NCBI GenBank assembly: GCA_033297205.1 | Contig: MU859160.1 | Span: 1 to 64,000, forward strand | Origin: Pseudoneurospora amorphoporcata | Lineage: Eukaryota > Ascomycota > Sordariomycetes > Sordariales > Sordariaceae | Direction of reading: 5' to 3' | Length of the DNA: 64,000 nt | In this document: positions 24,114-34,261 of the stretch, one piece after another | How the letters are laid out: each line of letters starts with the position of its first letter | Position numbering within the stretch: position 1 is the stretch's first letter | The notes under the pieces: model-generated | Databases searched by the model: none | Seen by the model: only the letters and a program-made list of their open reading frames with translations | Told to the model about the DNA's origin: nothing | Program-made: the position numbers and the translations under genes

Positions 24114-24232
24114 TGACTGAAGCGTGATTCGAACACGCGCCTCTTTCGAGACTAGAATGCACCTCACCTTATGAGTGAAGAAGAATTTGTGGTTCTTGAG
24201 TCTAGCGCCTTAGACCGCTCGGCCATCCAGCC
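24114..24232 (-). tRNA. tRNA-Leu (anticodon CAA) with a 37-nt intron
   Basis: On the minus strand the acceptor strands GGCTGGA and TTCAGTC pair (with two G-U pairs) and are followed by discriminator A. The D-arm is GCCGAGCGGTCTAAGGC. The anticodon stem CTAGA/TCTAG encloses a loop with anticodon CAA. A type II extra arm follows. The T-arm GCGTG-TTCGAAT-CACGC is perfect. An intron (24194-24158) interrupts the loop one base after the anticodon, as in yeast tRNA-Leu(CAA). The AAGAA/TTCTT pairing next to it fits the splicing endonuclease bulge-helix-bulge. A T-run for Pol III termination follows on the minus strand. It decodes UUG. Confidence 0.95.
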
Positions 24233-24883
24233 ATTGTAAGATTTATTGAAAACAGGGATGTGGCAGTATATACGTACACCATGCAAAGTAACATCACCAC
24301 TGCACCACCCACCAAGTCCTATACCGACCGTGAGCAATTTTCTGGTGCTAATTCAACATTCTCAGAAAGTTTTGCTCAACATGATTCTCTTTATCCAAGG
24401 TATATGGAAATTTGCGAAAGGTGTCTGCCTCTCGTAATGTCGTGCACTCGACTCGGAAGCTTTTCTTTTTTTGGTTGGCGACAAACGGCCATATTTAGTC
24501 CACGTCAAACACCGTCCGTTTGCAATGAAACTTTCTTCGGGGTTGGGCATGGTCGGTGCAACGATGTTGGACTTTGCCTTTTATTTCTTTTCTTTCCCTT
24601 CACATAGTCAAAAGTCTTATTTCCTGGGATTACCCGTTCTTTTACTTCAGTGTCTCTTCAGTTCGTTGCGATAAAACCCAGCCGTGAATAAGACTCTGGT
24701 GTTCACTGCCATATGTACGTAGCAGAAATACACAACAAGAACGGCAGACAGAAAAACACAAAATCCGAACGACCTAGACACACGGTTAATCGTAGCCGTA
24801 GCGGTAAGTGCTCACTTGAAGCCAAGAAAACTCCAACATCCCCCCTGGCTAACAAGTAACAACCGTCGGTAACAACAAAGATC
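24233..24883. other. Spacer between tRNA-Leu and the next gene
   Basis: No gene is recognised. It contains the promoter sides of both the tRNA (minus strand) and the small basic protein (plus strand). Confidence 0.55.
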
Positions 24884-25738
24884 ATGAACTCCCTCGGCGC
24901 CTTTTTTCTCCGCTCCCTATCTCAGCGACAACTACCCAACCCCTATCTGCTGGTGTCGGCGGGCAGATTAAGAGCAACAGGACTCAGTGCGACACTTCCT
25001 CATGCAATTGGACATTGGCATTATGTCGGAAACACAACGCAGTGGAATAGACCGAACTCAACCAAGGTCAGCCAGCCGAACGACAAGAAGAAGAAGCCCA
25101 CGAGAAAAGGAAAGAAGTCGAAGCTGACAAAAGAAGAAAAGGAACAAAGAAAAAAAGAAGCAGGAGGAAGCTGTCAGGAGTTTCAACGAATTCATAGGCG
25201 GGAGGAAACTCAAGGATTGGAAGAAACTATGCGACACCATTGGGCTGGAGGGGGAGTTTAAGTGTATCCAGAGCTGTCGAGAGGTATGTGCAATATTGGG
25301 GGTTTCTGTCCCTTATATCCCCGCCTAGCGGGAGTCAGTCAGCACTAACACCCAGTTCTGTCTTCTAAACAGGCCATCGAAGCCGTGCACGTCAACATCT
25401 ACGACGTTCTTGAAGCCGCTGCTACCAACCAAGCTGGAGGGAAGGAAATGCCACCGCGCTTCAGCACCCCTTATGATCTGTCGGAGTATACCAAGCGAGA
25501 GGAAAAGATTTACCCGAAATGGGAAATCACCAAGGGCGAGCCGGAGGCGGCGTTGTTGAAGCATATCGACAACCCGCATTTGGATGAGCTGGCGCAAAGG
25601 AAGAAGGAGGAGAACATGCGGAGGAAGAAGGAGGAAGAAGGAGGAGGAGGGAAAGAAGGCTGCAAACGAAGGCGCTTGAAGGAATCGACATCTTATGAGC
25701 CCGCAGAAGAGGGGATACGGAGAAAGGGAGGTGGTTAG
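24884..25738 (+). CDS. Fungal protein of unknown function, with a one-base frame break in an A-run
   Basis: The N-terminal frame (ATG 24884) encodes a possible mitochondrial-type leader rich in Ser, Leu and Arg, then a Lys-rich stretch. At about 25147-25155 a run of seven A's throws the frame off by one. With the other frame the protein continues through AVRSFNEFIGGRKLKDWKKL and LEGEFKCIQSCRE to a GTATGT donor at 25284. It resumes after the acceptor at 25373 with AIEAVHVNIYDVLEAAA, YTKREEKIYPKWEITKG and a Lys/Glu-rich end. These last blocks belong to a widespread uncharacterised fungal family. The break is either an error in the A-run or a real inactivating indel; the rest is well preserved, favouring error or very recent loss. 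It is convergent with Utp18, 186 bp apart. Confidence 0.6.
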
Positions 25739-25924
25739 AACATGGCATGTACACAGGGGAAAAGCTCGGGAATACAAATCGTCGCCACAGAGAAACGTTA
25801 AATGAAACCCTCAAGACGAGTTGCTTGGCCTGTTGCAGTCCAGGTCCGTGAATTACCTCATTCTATACTCTGCACAGCATGTTTTTACCAACAACACAAC
25901 GCTCAACCCACACCAACCTCACAT

Positions 25925-27790
25925 CTAACTCCTAATCTCCCACATCCTAATCTTGCCCACATCATTGCCCACTGCCAACACATCCCCACCATTCTGCTGG
26001 CTAAACGCCACAGCCGTAATCCTGCCCAACGGCGTCTGCTCCGTAGGCCAGTTCCTGTACACGGTGCAGCTAGGCAAGTGCACCAGCCTCAGCGCGTCCT
26101 TCTTATGGAAGCTACCAAAAGCCAACAGCTGACCATCCGGCGCGAACGTCACCACGGAGATGGGCGTCGTGAGCTGCTCAAACGTCCTCTGCGGGGTGGG
26201 AATGCTCTTGATCTGTACCGTCTCCTCCGACGACGCACCGCTCTCCTTCTTCACAGACTCAACCAGCTCATTCCGGTCGTAGATATTCAAAATACCGCTA
26301 TTCGAGCCCACAGCAACCCAGCGATCACCACCAATCTGGCCAGGTCCGGTGCCCTTTTGTCCGCCCAGCGCAATCACCGTGCCGCCGATCGAGCCTTCGT
26401 CGCGCCATACGCCAACGGTGCGCCGGCTGAGCATGCTCCACTCGGTGACCTGGCCGTTCTTGCCGAGGATGGAGAGGCCGTTGCCGTTGCCCCACCAGGC
26501 AAAATCGGAGATACCGCCGCGGCCGTTGGTGCGCGCCTGCGCGATCCATTGCATCGTGCGCACGTTGACAATGTTGATCATGCCGCCGCCCTTCTTCTCC
26601 GAGGCGATGAGCGCCAGATAGCGACCGCAGGGCGAGGGGCGGAAGTGCTCCATGGTGCGCTGCTCGCGCTGGTGGCCCTGGATCTGGGTGACCTTCTTGA
26701 CGGCGCCCGAGGACAGGTTCCAGCTGTGGAAGTAGCGGCGGCGACCGGCGAAGATGATTTCGTCACCGTCAGGACCCAAGAACTCGGAGCGACGAAGGTC
26801 GGTACGCTTGACTTGCACCGAGGTGAGGGCCGGGTTCGGGACCGGGTGAGCCGTCGGGTCAACCTGGTGCAGGTACATGACGGAGGAGACGCTGCACGAG
26901 AGCAGGATGGGGTGCTTGGGGTGGAACGACAGCGAGCTGACGGACTGCTTGTGGATGTCGGGAATGTCGCGCGAGCGCTGGATGTCGATGGTCTCGGGGC
27001 GCAGCTTGCGGCGCTTGCTGCCACGGGCATTGGCGCTGGCGTTGAAAGAGTTGACGTCGCGGAGGAAGGTCTCGAGAGGGAGGGCGGAGTCGATATCGTC
27101 TTCGGCATCGCTGTCGTCCTCGGAGGAGGAGCCGGCGGCAGAGGATTTTCTCCTCCGGCGCTGGCTGGCGGTAGAGGATTCCTTGGCCCACTCGGGAAGG
27201 GGGTATAGTCGGAGGTATTGCGAGCGCAGACGGCGCGCATACTCGGTGCCATTCACGACATCCTCCTCTTCGGACTGACGCAGCTTGCGCAACCGCGAGG
27301 CAGCCGCAAGGGATACTGTCAACCGCTCGTCATCGCTGTCCTCCCACGCTGGTGGCTCCTCCTTCTGCTCGTAGGCCTCTAGTGCCGAGGGTGCGGCCTC
27401 TGTCTGCTTCTTGTCGCCAGGGACACCCGTATCAAATGCAAAGAGGGCGTTATCATCGACGTGTTCAAGACCGGTGGTGTCATCTTGACCGTTGGCCCTG
27501 ACGAGAGTCTTGGAATCGGTAAGATCGGCGAGGAAGTCGTCGCGGAAGAGCTGGGCACGGAATGTGTCGTTGTTGCCCAAGACAAATCGTTCGAGGTCTT
27601 CTTCGTCGGAGTCCTTCTCGTCAATCTCGTACTTTTTCCTCGGGTCGGCAATTGAATCCATATCGGAGTCGTTCTCCTCATCCTCATCTACCGACATGTC
27701 GTCGTCGTTGTGCATCTCCTCATCGCTCTCCTCGTCAAATCCGACGAACTCGTTGTCGTCGGAGACCTCGTCTCTTGTTTGCGGCGCCAT
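25925..27790 (-). CDS. UTP18: U3 snoRNP-associated WD-repeat protein Utp18
   Basis: Intronless, 621 aa, starting at the ATG at 27790 (MAPQTRDEV); an in-frame non-ATG extension upstream was rejected. The first 200 residues are very acidic (repeated D/E blocks), then NSFNASANARGSKRRKLRP precedes a WD40 propeller. The propeller includes VSSLSFHPKHPILLSCS, FAGRRRYFHSWNLSSG, FRPSPCGRYLALIASEKKGG, ISDFAWWGNGNGLSILG, RWVAVGSNSGILNIYDR and the closing LAVGNDVGKIRMWEI. This layout and length match yeast Utp18 (594 aa). It works in the UTP-B module of the nucleolar small-subunit processome, needed for 18S rRNA maturation. In yeast its N-terminus recruits the exosome helicase Mtr4 through an arch-interacting motif; that short motif was not located here. 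Confidence 0.92.
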   Translation of the reverse strand: MAPQTRDEVSDDNEFVGFDEESDEEMHNDDDMSVDEDEENDSDMDSIADPRKKYEIDEKDSDEEDLERFVLGNNDTFRAQLFRDDFLADLTDSKTLVRANGQDDTTGLEHVDDNALFAFDTGVPGDKKQTEAAPSALEAYEQKEEPPAWEDSDDERLTVSLAAASRLRKLRQSEEEDVVNGTEYARRLRSQYLRLYPLPEWAKESSTASQRRRRKSSAAGSSSEDDSDAEDDIDSALPLETFLRDVNSFNASANARGSKRRKLRPETIDIQRSRDIPDIHKQSVSSLSFHPKHPILLSCSVSSVMYLHQVDPTAHPVPNPALTSVQVKRTDLRRSEFLGPDGDEIIFAGRRRYFHSWNLSSGAVKKVTQIQGHQREQRTMEHFRPSPCGRYLALIASEKKGGGMINIVNVRTMQWIAQARTNGRGGISDFAWWGNGNGLSILGKNGQVTEWSMLSRRTVGVWRDEGSIGGTVIALGGQKGTGPGQIGGDRWVAVGSNSGILNIYDRNELVESVKKESGASSEETVQIKSIPTPQRTFEQLTTPISVVTFAPDGQLLAFGSFHKKDALRLVHLPSCTVYRNWPTEQTPLGRITAVAFSQQNGGDVLAVGNDVGKIRMWEIRS

Positions 27791-28324
27791 TGTGTTAGGT
27801 TGTGGGTGATCGTGCAAAGTCCGGGAACATGTATTTGCCTTTGAGATTCGTTCGTGGTCAACGGGGTGGAATTGGACGGAAGTGCAACGGCCGGTCGCTA
27901 GAGTCTGGTTTGTTTGACGTTGGGAACTTTTTTTTCGTTATCAGCCTTGCAGATTGCAGATCTTGCCCCACTTGAGCTGGACCCACTTGTTATCACAAGC
28001 ATGCAGCCTTGTTCGAGGTACAGGCTCAAAGTACCTTTCCTGACTTATCCGAATACTCAATGCTACTTTCTGCGTAACATCTCGTACGTGATGAAAAAGA
28101 CCGTTTGAAGAAACAACACTCTTTCACGATACGAGGAACTTCAAAGCAATCGAGAAAGTTAGTTGCCGAAGTTGGATTTCCATATGAAGCTAAAGGGAAG
28201 AAGGCAGGCATGAAAATGACGCTTGTTTCTGTTGATTTGTGAAAATGGCATTCCATTTGACAGCCATCACCTTATTCGCCAGATTTAAAACCTAGATCAG
28301 ATACAAGATTTGCCATCCAAGAGC
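27791..28324. other. Intergenic spacer
   Basis: This is the promoter side of Utp18 and the 3' side of the GPI-type protein gene; nothing else is recognised. Confidence 0.55.
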
Positions 28325-29201
28325 CTAGCTCAACAACAGAGCATAGCAAAAGCCCACCACGTACAACAAGTCAAGAGCATCCTTGCAGCTCGCCAAGGCA
28401 GCACCACTACCAGCATCGGGCGTCTCAATAACCGTCGAGCCACCAGGAGCAAAAAGACCACCGAGCTCGTTAGTGTCTGTCCAATCGATATCCTCGGGCG
28501 CCAGCAACGGGTTATCAAGTGACTGGCAAGACGGGCGGTCATCGCTTTTGCTGATGCCGTTGGTCACGGAAATAGGAAGATCGAAAATCGTGTAGTGGTC
28601 CTCGCCGTTGAGTCTGAAGCTCTGGCGAATAGAAATCTGATTAAAGTTGTCAGTGAAAAACCTCCGTTGTGAAAGCTATGCGCATACTGTGTGTCAAACT
28701 CACGTTATAGCTGCCACGGTCGTGCTCACTGTCACCATCACCAACCATGCAGTCGGTCCATGTCCACCTGGCATGTTTCACGGTACTACCGGGCTCGGAG
28801 AGCATGATATCACCGAGTGTGGCATTGTTGGCCGACGCAGTGTCGTTGGTGATGGTGAAGTTGCGGCCCGTGTCATAGCTGTAGAGGAAGATGTTGATGT
28901 TGTAGATTTGGCTGGAAGCGTCATCGTCGTAGGGCGGCAGAGGAAGCTTACCGTTGGTGGAGACATCGAGTGCAATCTCGATATTGTCTACATAGTTCAT
29001 TAGCAGCGGGTCCTCAAGCCATTTGCCGAAAGCCGGTTTGTACTAACCTCCGCCAAGAGGTGTGTCCGGCTGGGGGAGTCGACAACAACAAAACCAGGAG
29101 TGTAAATCTGGCCGTTGCTAATGGTAAAGTTGCTCGCAAAGCCTTTGGTTGCGAAGAGTGCCGCAGCTGCAAAGGCAGCGAGAGACGTTGACTTTTGTCA
29201 T
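28325..29201 (-). pseudogene. Secreted GPI-type glycoprotein of unknown function, reading frame disturbed by two compensating indels
   Basis: Exons: 29201-29048, 28987-28704 and 28636-28325, with GT-AG introns in phase. After ATG 29201 the start frame soon meets a stop. The neighbouring frame gives an excellent signal peptide (STSLAAFAAAALFATKGFAS) and FTISNGQIYTPGFVVVD. The family match then returns to the start frame at PQPDTPLGG just before the first donor. One extra A in the run after ATGAC and one missing C in the run near 29074 would explain both shifts. Downstream the frame is intact: LDVSTNGKLPLPPYDDD, INIFLYSYDTGRNFTITN, WTWTDCMVGDGD and ISIRQSFRLNGEDHYTIFDL, ending in a hydrophobic tail fit for GPI attachment. 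The family is fungal, secreted and uncharacterised. Base-calling error in homopolymers is as likely as real decay. Confidence 0.6.
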
Positions 29202-30851
29202 TTTGGGTTGTGTAAATTGTGATCTTGACGGCTCGATGATATCAAAGTGTTTGATGTAAAGAGGGCTGAAATTGAGGCTGTCAGAGAGTAGAGCGGACAG
29301 CAACTGGGCTTATCCCGGATGAAGAGAGACAGCTAAGTAGACTGTCGAATGCAGAAAAGATCTTCAGATTAAGATTCTGGAAAAAGAGAGAAGGAAAAAT
29401 ATGGTAAAGGGAAGCACGAGTACAATAAGGAAATCAAAAGGCATCCAGGATACCACCGCGAGATTGAAATTGCATCGTGAAATAGGAGCGAGAGGAGTGA
29501 TTAACGGAGTCAGACCAGGGGAAAGGCTTCTCTCATTCCCACCTAGTTTGGTTGGGGATATCTTGTGCTTCCCAGACCCTGAATCCATCTCCACATTGGC
29601 CGCTTGGTCCAAAAGTGAAAAGCCCGAGTCCCGGAAACATGCCAGATCTGAAAGACGGGGTCGACAGCTCCTTGTCTAAGAGATCGACATGATGGTCGTC
29701 TGGGTGTGGAAGGGTCCCAAAACGGGATGGATAGTTCATGTTGACATGTTGAAGGGATGGGTTGCGGTTGTGAGAAGAGGAAGTTGACGGGAAGATAGGT
29801 AGAAATCATGCATGCAATTGAGCTCTCGCGTGTTTCACGAGCTTCGCTTCGCATTCTGGAAAGCATGGATCCCTGGGCGGCCCATTTCCCAGTGGGGGTC
29901 GCCCAGAGGGAAGAAGGCCCGCTGTGCCGTACGAGCCGACCAATCATGCTGTTTTCCATAAAGTCTTCCAGAAGGTCAATAAAAAGGATTGAAGTCCTCG
30001 ACATTGCACAGACCATATCCGGAGGTTACGGCGTCTATGATTATCCCGATGAACCCCGAAATCGAAGCCGCCCGGGCATCTTTACGCCCGGCTCCGGGTG
30101 TGAACGGCCTTGGCGCGGACCTTGACCCGGTGCTTGGCTGGGCTTCCTAGTGTCGATAGAGATAGCACGCCCCGCGAGCAAGCACCTTCCTGAACGAGAG
30201 AAGTCGCAAATAACGGGGCCGATCAGTTAAACGAACCGTGCTGTCGAATACTGCCACAGAACGACAAGCTGTCTGCTTCAACACAGCAACCAACAAACTG
30301 AATTGGACAAGTTTGTAAATCAGACTTTCACTGACATCAGCTGTCACAAGAGGCCGTGGACTCCATACCGCCTGCTAGAACAGTCAATTGCAGCCCACTT
30401 CCATATCTTATCGCCCGCCCGGCATGCTTTCGAAGGGCGCAAGCTCAATGGCGGGGGTTGGGGTCCACATCAGCAGCTCCAGCAAATGGCATCGCGAGCT
30501 TCCCCAAACATCAGCTTACCCCATGGTCATTTTAACCAACAACACAACATCAGATATTTCTTGGTAACAGCAATTGGCGTCGATCCACCACCGAACAGTC
30601 AGATATCACGGCGGCTAAAATACATATAAAAGTCGGATTTTGCTGATTCTTCAAATTTTGAACCCCATCTGTCGAGCATCTCTCGTCATTGTCGTTTCTT
30701 CATCTTCAAGAATCACTTCACTACCGGTGATCTTTTTTGTCAAATTGCGGGTAGGCCTGGAAGAGCGTACGGATCTTTGACCAACAGGAGGCAAACAGTC
30801 GATTTGCGGAATTCCTCACGCCCAATTCACTTCCACATCCCCAAGTCCAAC
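29202..30851. other. Intergenic region upstream of the pseudouridine salvage gene
   Basis: It holds the two divergent promoter regions. Weak frames have no family resemblance. A TATA-like site lies at 30625-30631. Confidence 0.55.
30625..30631 (+). promoter_or_regulatory. TATA-like box upstream of the glycosidase/kinase gene
   Basis: TATAAAA lies 227 bp before the ATG at 30852. The spacing allows a long leader; assignment is inference. Confidence 0.35.
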
Positions 30852-33535
30852 ATGACAGCTCGGCAACACCTCCTTAGCCGGGCCCACCATGTCAGCTCAG
30901 CCCTACTGGGCTCGCGACTCAAGTGTGCCCGCCAACCCGGTTTCAACACCGTTCAACGAAGGCTCAGGAGCACAGACTCCCAACTGGCCAGTCTCCTCAA
31001 AGTCTCCCCTGAAGTCGCCGACGCCTTGGCCACCAACAAGCCCGTCGTTGCTCTAGAGTCCACCATCTACACCCATGGCGCCCTCGGAGACGACTTGTAC
31101 CTCGAGGACATTGTTCGCAAGAATGGAGCGGTCCCTGCTGTTTGCGGCATCCTTGCCGGTGTGCCCACAGTTGGTTTGAGCACTGCCGAGGTGGAGCGTA
31201 TGGTCAATGAGGGTGCAAAGAAGGCCTCTAGACGCGATCTTGCGTATCTGGTTGGAAAGGTAAATTCGGTCACCATGAGGTCCAGTGACTGGTTGAAACC
31301 AGACGTTTGGGGAGGCCATGCTTGCTAACCATTGCTTCTCATACAGGGTCTCACTGGAACCAAGATCCATGGTGGCACCACCATTTCTGGAACAATGGTT
31401 CTCTCCAGACTCGCCGGTATCCGCGTATTTGGCACCGGCGGTCTCGGTGGTGTTCACAAGGGCGGCGAGAACTCAATGGATATCTCGGCCGACTTGACCG
31501 AGCTTGGAAGGACTCGCGTCGCCGTAGTAAGCAGTGGCTGCAAGGGCTTCCTCGATATTCCCAGGACCCTTGAGTTCCTCGAGACTCAAGGTGTCCTGGT
31601 GTCCACGTTCACAGACGGGCGTCAAGGAAATGTTGACTTCCCTGCCTTTTGGGCCCGTGACAGCGGCGTCAAGAGCCCTTCAGTGGTCCAGACCGAGGCC
31701 GAAGCTGCGGCCATGATCTATGCCCAGGAACGGCTCAACATCGAGACGGGTCTTCTTTTGGCCAATCCCATTCCGGAGGAGCACGCCATCTCTAGGCAAG
31801 ACATGGAGCACGCTATCAGCGTTGCCGTACGTGAGGCGGGCGAGAAGGGCTTCGGCGGCGCCGAAAACACGCCATATATTCTCAGGAGAATCAGGGAGCT
31901 GACCGAGGGCCGTAGTGTGCCCGCCAACAAGTACTTGGTCCAGTCAAACGTTGAGCGGGCCGCTAAGGTAGCAGTGGAGCTCAGTAAGCTTATGGACGGC
32001 GGCTCCCGCTCCTCCTCTCAGGCTGCTGCGTAAGCACCTTATTACAACCTCCATAAGCCAGCTAAACTATACACCTTGTTAACGTAGAGTTGATCAGGTT
32101 TACAATTCAGTCTCCTGGAACTCCCAAAGTGAAAGTAGAGATCAAGCCTGAGCCTTCCAAGGTCACACCGCAACAGCAGGTAAGGCTCTAGCATTGGCTT
32201 CAGTAATCGCATGCCCTTCCAGTAACTGCCGTGTCACTGACCGAATAACCAACCTACCGTGAACAGTCTAACACGGCTGACATCCTTGTTGCTGGCTCCG
32301 TTGCTCTCGATCTGAGCTGTGACTATTCCGGTGGTGTTGATGCCGAGGGGAACAAGGCAGTCTCGCCTTTAGCCCACGTATCCAATCCCTCCCACATCAC
32401 CCAATCCGTCGGAGGTGTAGGCCACAATGTAGCCCTTGCCGCCCACAAAGTCAGCGAGGAGGGCAAAGTCAGGCTCTGCAGCATGGTCGGTGACGATATG
32501 TGAGTTATGGCATCCTTCCCTCTCCGAGCTAGCAAAATCTTACCCAATCCCAGCGCGGGCGCCACCATCCTCGCCAACCTCGAAGCCTCCGGCCTCGACA
32601 CTACCTGCATCCGCAAGCTCGGCCGCGAATACCCGTCCACGCGCACGGCGCAATACGTCGCCGTCAACGACGCCGACAAGAACCTCGTCATGGCCATGGC
32701 CGACATGGCCATCTTCTCCAACCACTCGTTCCCGACCTACTGGAACTCCGCCGTAGCCGCCACCAAGCCCAAGTGGCTCGTCGTCGACGGCAACTGGGCC
32801 GAAACCGACATCCAGACCTGGATCGAAGCGGGCCGAAAGCACGGCGCCCGCGTGGCCTTTGAGCCCGTCTCAGCCGCCAAGTCCGAACGTCTCTTCACCG
32901 CTCCCAAACGCGGCGGCCAGCTTCCGTTGCGTCTGTTCCCCAACGCCAGCGTCGACCTCGCGTCGCCTAACCAGTACGAGCTGCAAGCGATGCACGGCGC
33001 CGCGACGCGGAACGAGTACTTTACGCACAGCTGGTTCGAAGTGATCGATTCCTTTGGCATGCACGGCTCGCGGGACAAGTTTGTCCGCCTCACTAGCGCG
33101 GAGATCACCGACATGGGCCTGCCGCAGCAGAATATCCAGCTGCTGCCGTACATCCCGACGATCATCACCAAGCTGGGGTCCAAGGGCGCGTTGGTGACCA
33201 TGTTGCTGAAGCCCGGCGATCCGTTGCTGAGGGATGTGCATCATGCGCCGTATATTCTGGCGAGGAACTATAACGATCATCCGTATGTGGGCGGCGTGTA
33301 TATGCGGCTGTTCCCGCCCGTGGAGACGGTCAAGGATGTGGTTAGTGTTAATGGAGTCGGGGATACGTTTTTGGGCGTCCTGGTGGCTGGGTTAGCGATG
33401 GGTGGACGGGTTGAGAATCTGGTGGATGTGGCGCAACGGGCGGCGTGTTTGAGCTTGAGGAGTCATGAGAGTGTGAGTATGGAGTTGGTGGGGTTGAAGG
33501 GTGAGTTGAGGCTGGCAGTGGAGAGACAGGAGTGA
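30852..33535 (+). CDS. Bifunctional pseudouridine-5'-phosphate glycosidase / PfkB-family kinase (PsuG-PsuK fusion)
   Basis: Spliced model: 30852-31259, 31347-32029, 32098-32179, 32267-32499 and 32554-33535, 795 aa, all GT-AG and in phase. Residues 1-45 are rich in Arg, Ser and Ala without acids up to RRLRST, a likely mitochondrial presequence. Residues about 50-360 are PsuG (indigoidine synthase A-like): VALESTIYTHGALG, GTKIHGGTTISGTM, FGTGGLGGVHKGG, SSGCKGFLDIPRTLE and FPAFWARDSG. A short linker leads to a PfkB kinase: ILVAGSVALDLSCDY near 397, ITQSVGGVGHNVA, SMVGDD and the ATP/base site VNGVGDTFLG with catalytic D739. Together they phosphorylate pseudouridine and split the C-C glycosidic bond, giving uracil and ribose 5-phosphate. 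The fusion is known in many fungi and animals. The inferred location is mitochondrial. Confidence 0.93.
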
Positions 33536-34261
33536 GGAGTGGTTGTCTGGTTACATGACGAAGAGGATTTAAGGCAAAATGGATATCATTACATTGGGTC
33601 ACGATACGAAAGAGAAATAGGATTCCGTTTGGCTCAAGGGGCATTGACATTTGAACGGGATGAGCTGAAGGACAAGTTGAAAGCTTATTTACAACAATCT
33701 GAAGAGACAACCAACAACACGAGGAGAATCTCTATGCGATGGATCCTATGTTCGTAGAGACTTGCTCGGGTGTTTCATTTCAAAGACGCCTTCGTCTGAA
33801 GAGGCCTTGGACGTTCGAGGAGAGTTTACGCTAGGGCTGTTTAGCATAGGGAATCTGGGGAAAGTCTTGGCAGACGAGGACAAAGAACCCCTCGGAGCTC
33901 TAGCTTCACCAATCCTCCCCCAAACAGGCTTTCCTCTTCTCCAAAACATCTTCCCCTCACTGACACATCACCAAGGTCACATCCACACCATTCAGACCTC
34001 GGACTCCAGGCCTCGGTAGCTTGCGCACATGCGGGCCAAGATCGTGTCAATGATGCGGGGGAAGCCATGGCATGCAACCCCAGTTGGGGGAGGACGATTG
34101 ACGACACCCCGTTTCCAATAAAGGGGACGACATGCCCTTCTCTTTCGATTCAGGATCGGCTACTTACTAGTGGTGAACTTGATCTCCTTCTTACCTTCTC
34201 TTCTCCAGGCTCGCTGTTTACCCACCCTTGACTTCGACCACACACGACAAGAATCATCACA
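33536..34261. other. Spacer between the fusion gene and the SDR gene
   Basis: Contains the 3' UTR of the upstream gene and the promoter of the SDR gene, with a CCAATAAA-like site near 34115 and a pyrimidine-rich leader. No gene. Confidence 0.55.

Noticed and set aside
24884..25738. Intron removing the frame break in the small basic protein gene
   Set aside because: No GT/GC donor and AG acceptor pair of plausible length spans the A-run while keeping both conserved halves.
25802..27208. Long plus-strand frame of 468 codons
   Set aside because: It is the antisense shadow of Utp18, whose WD-repeat protein on the other strand is unmistakable.
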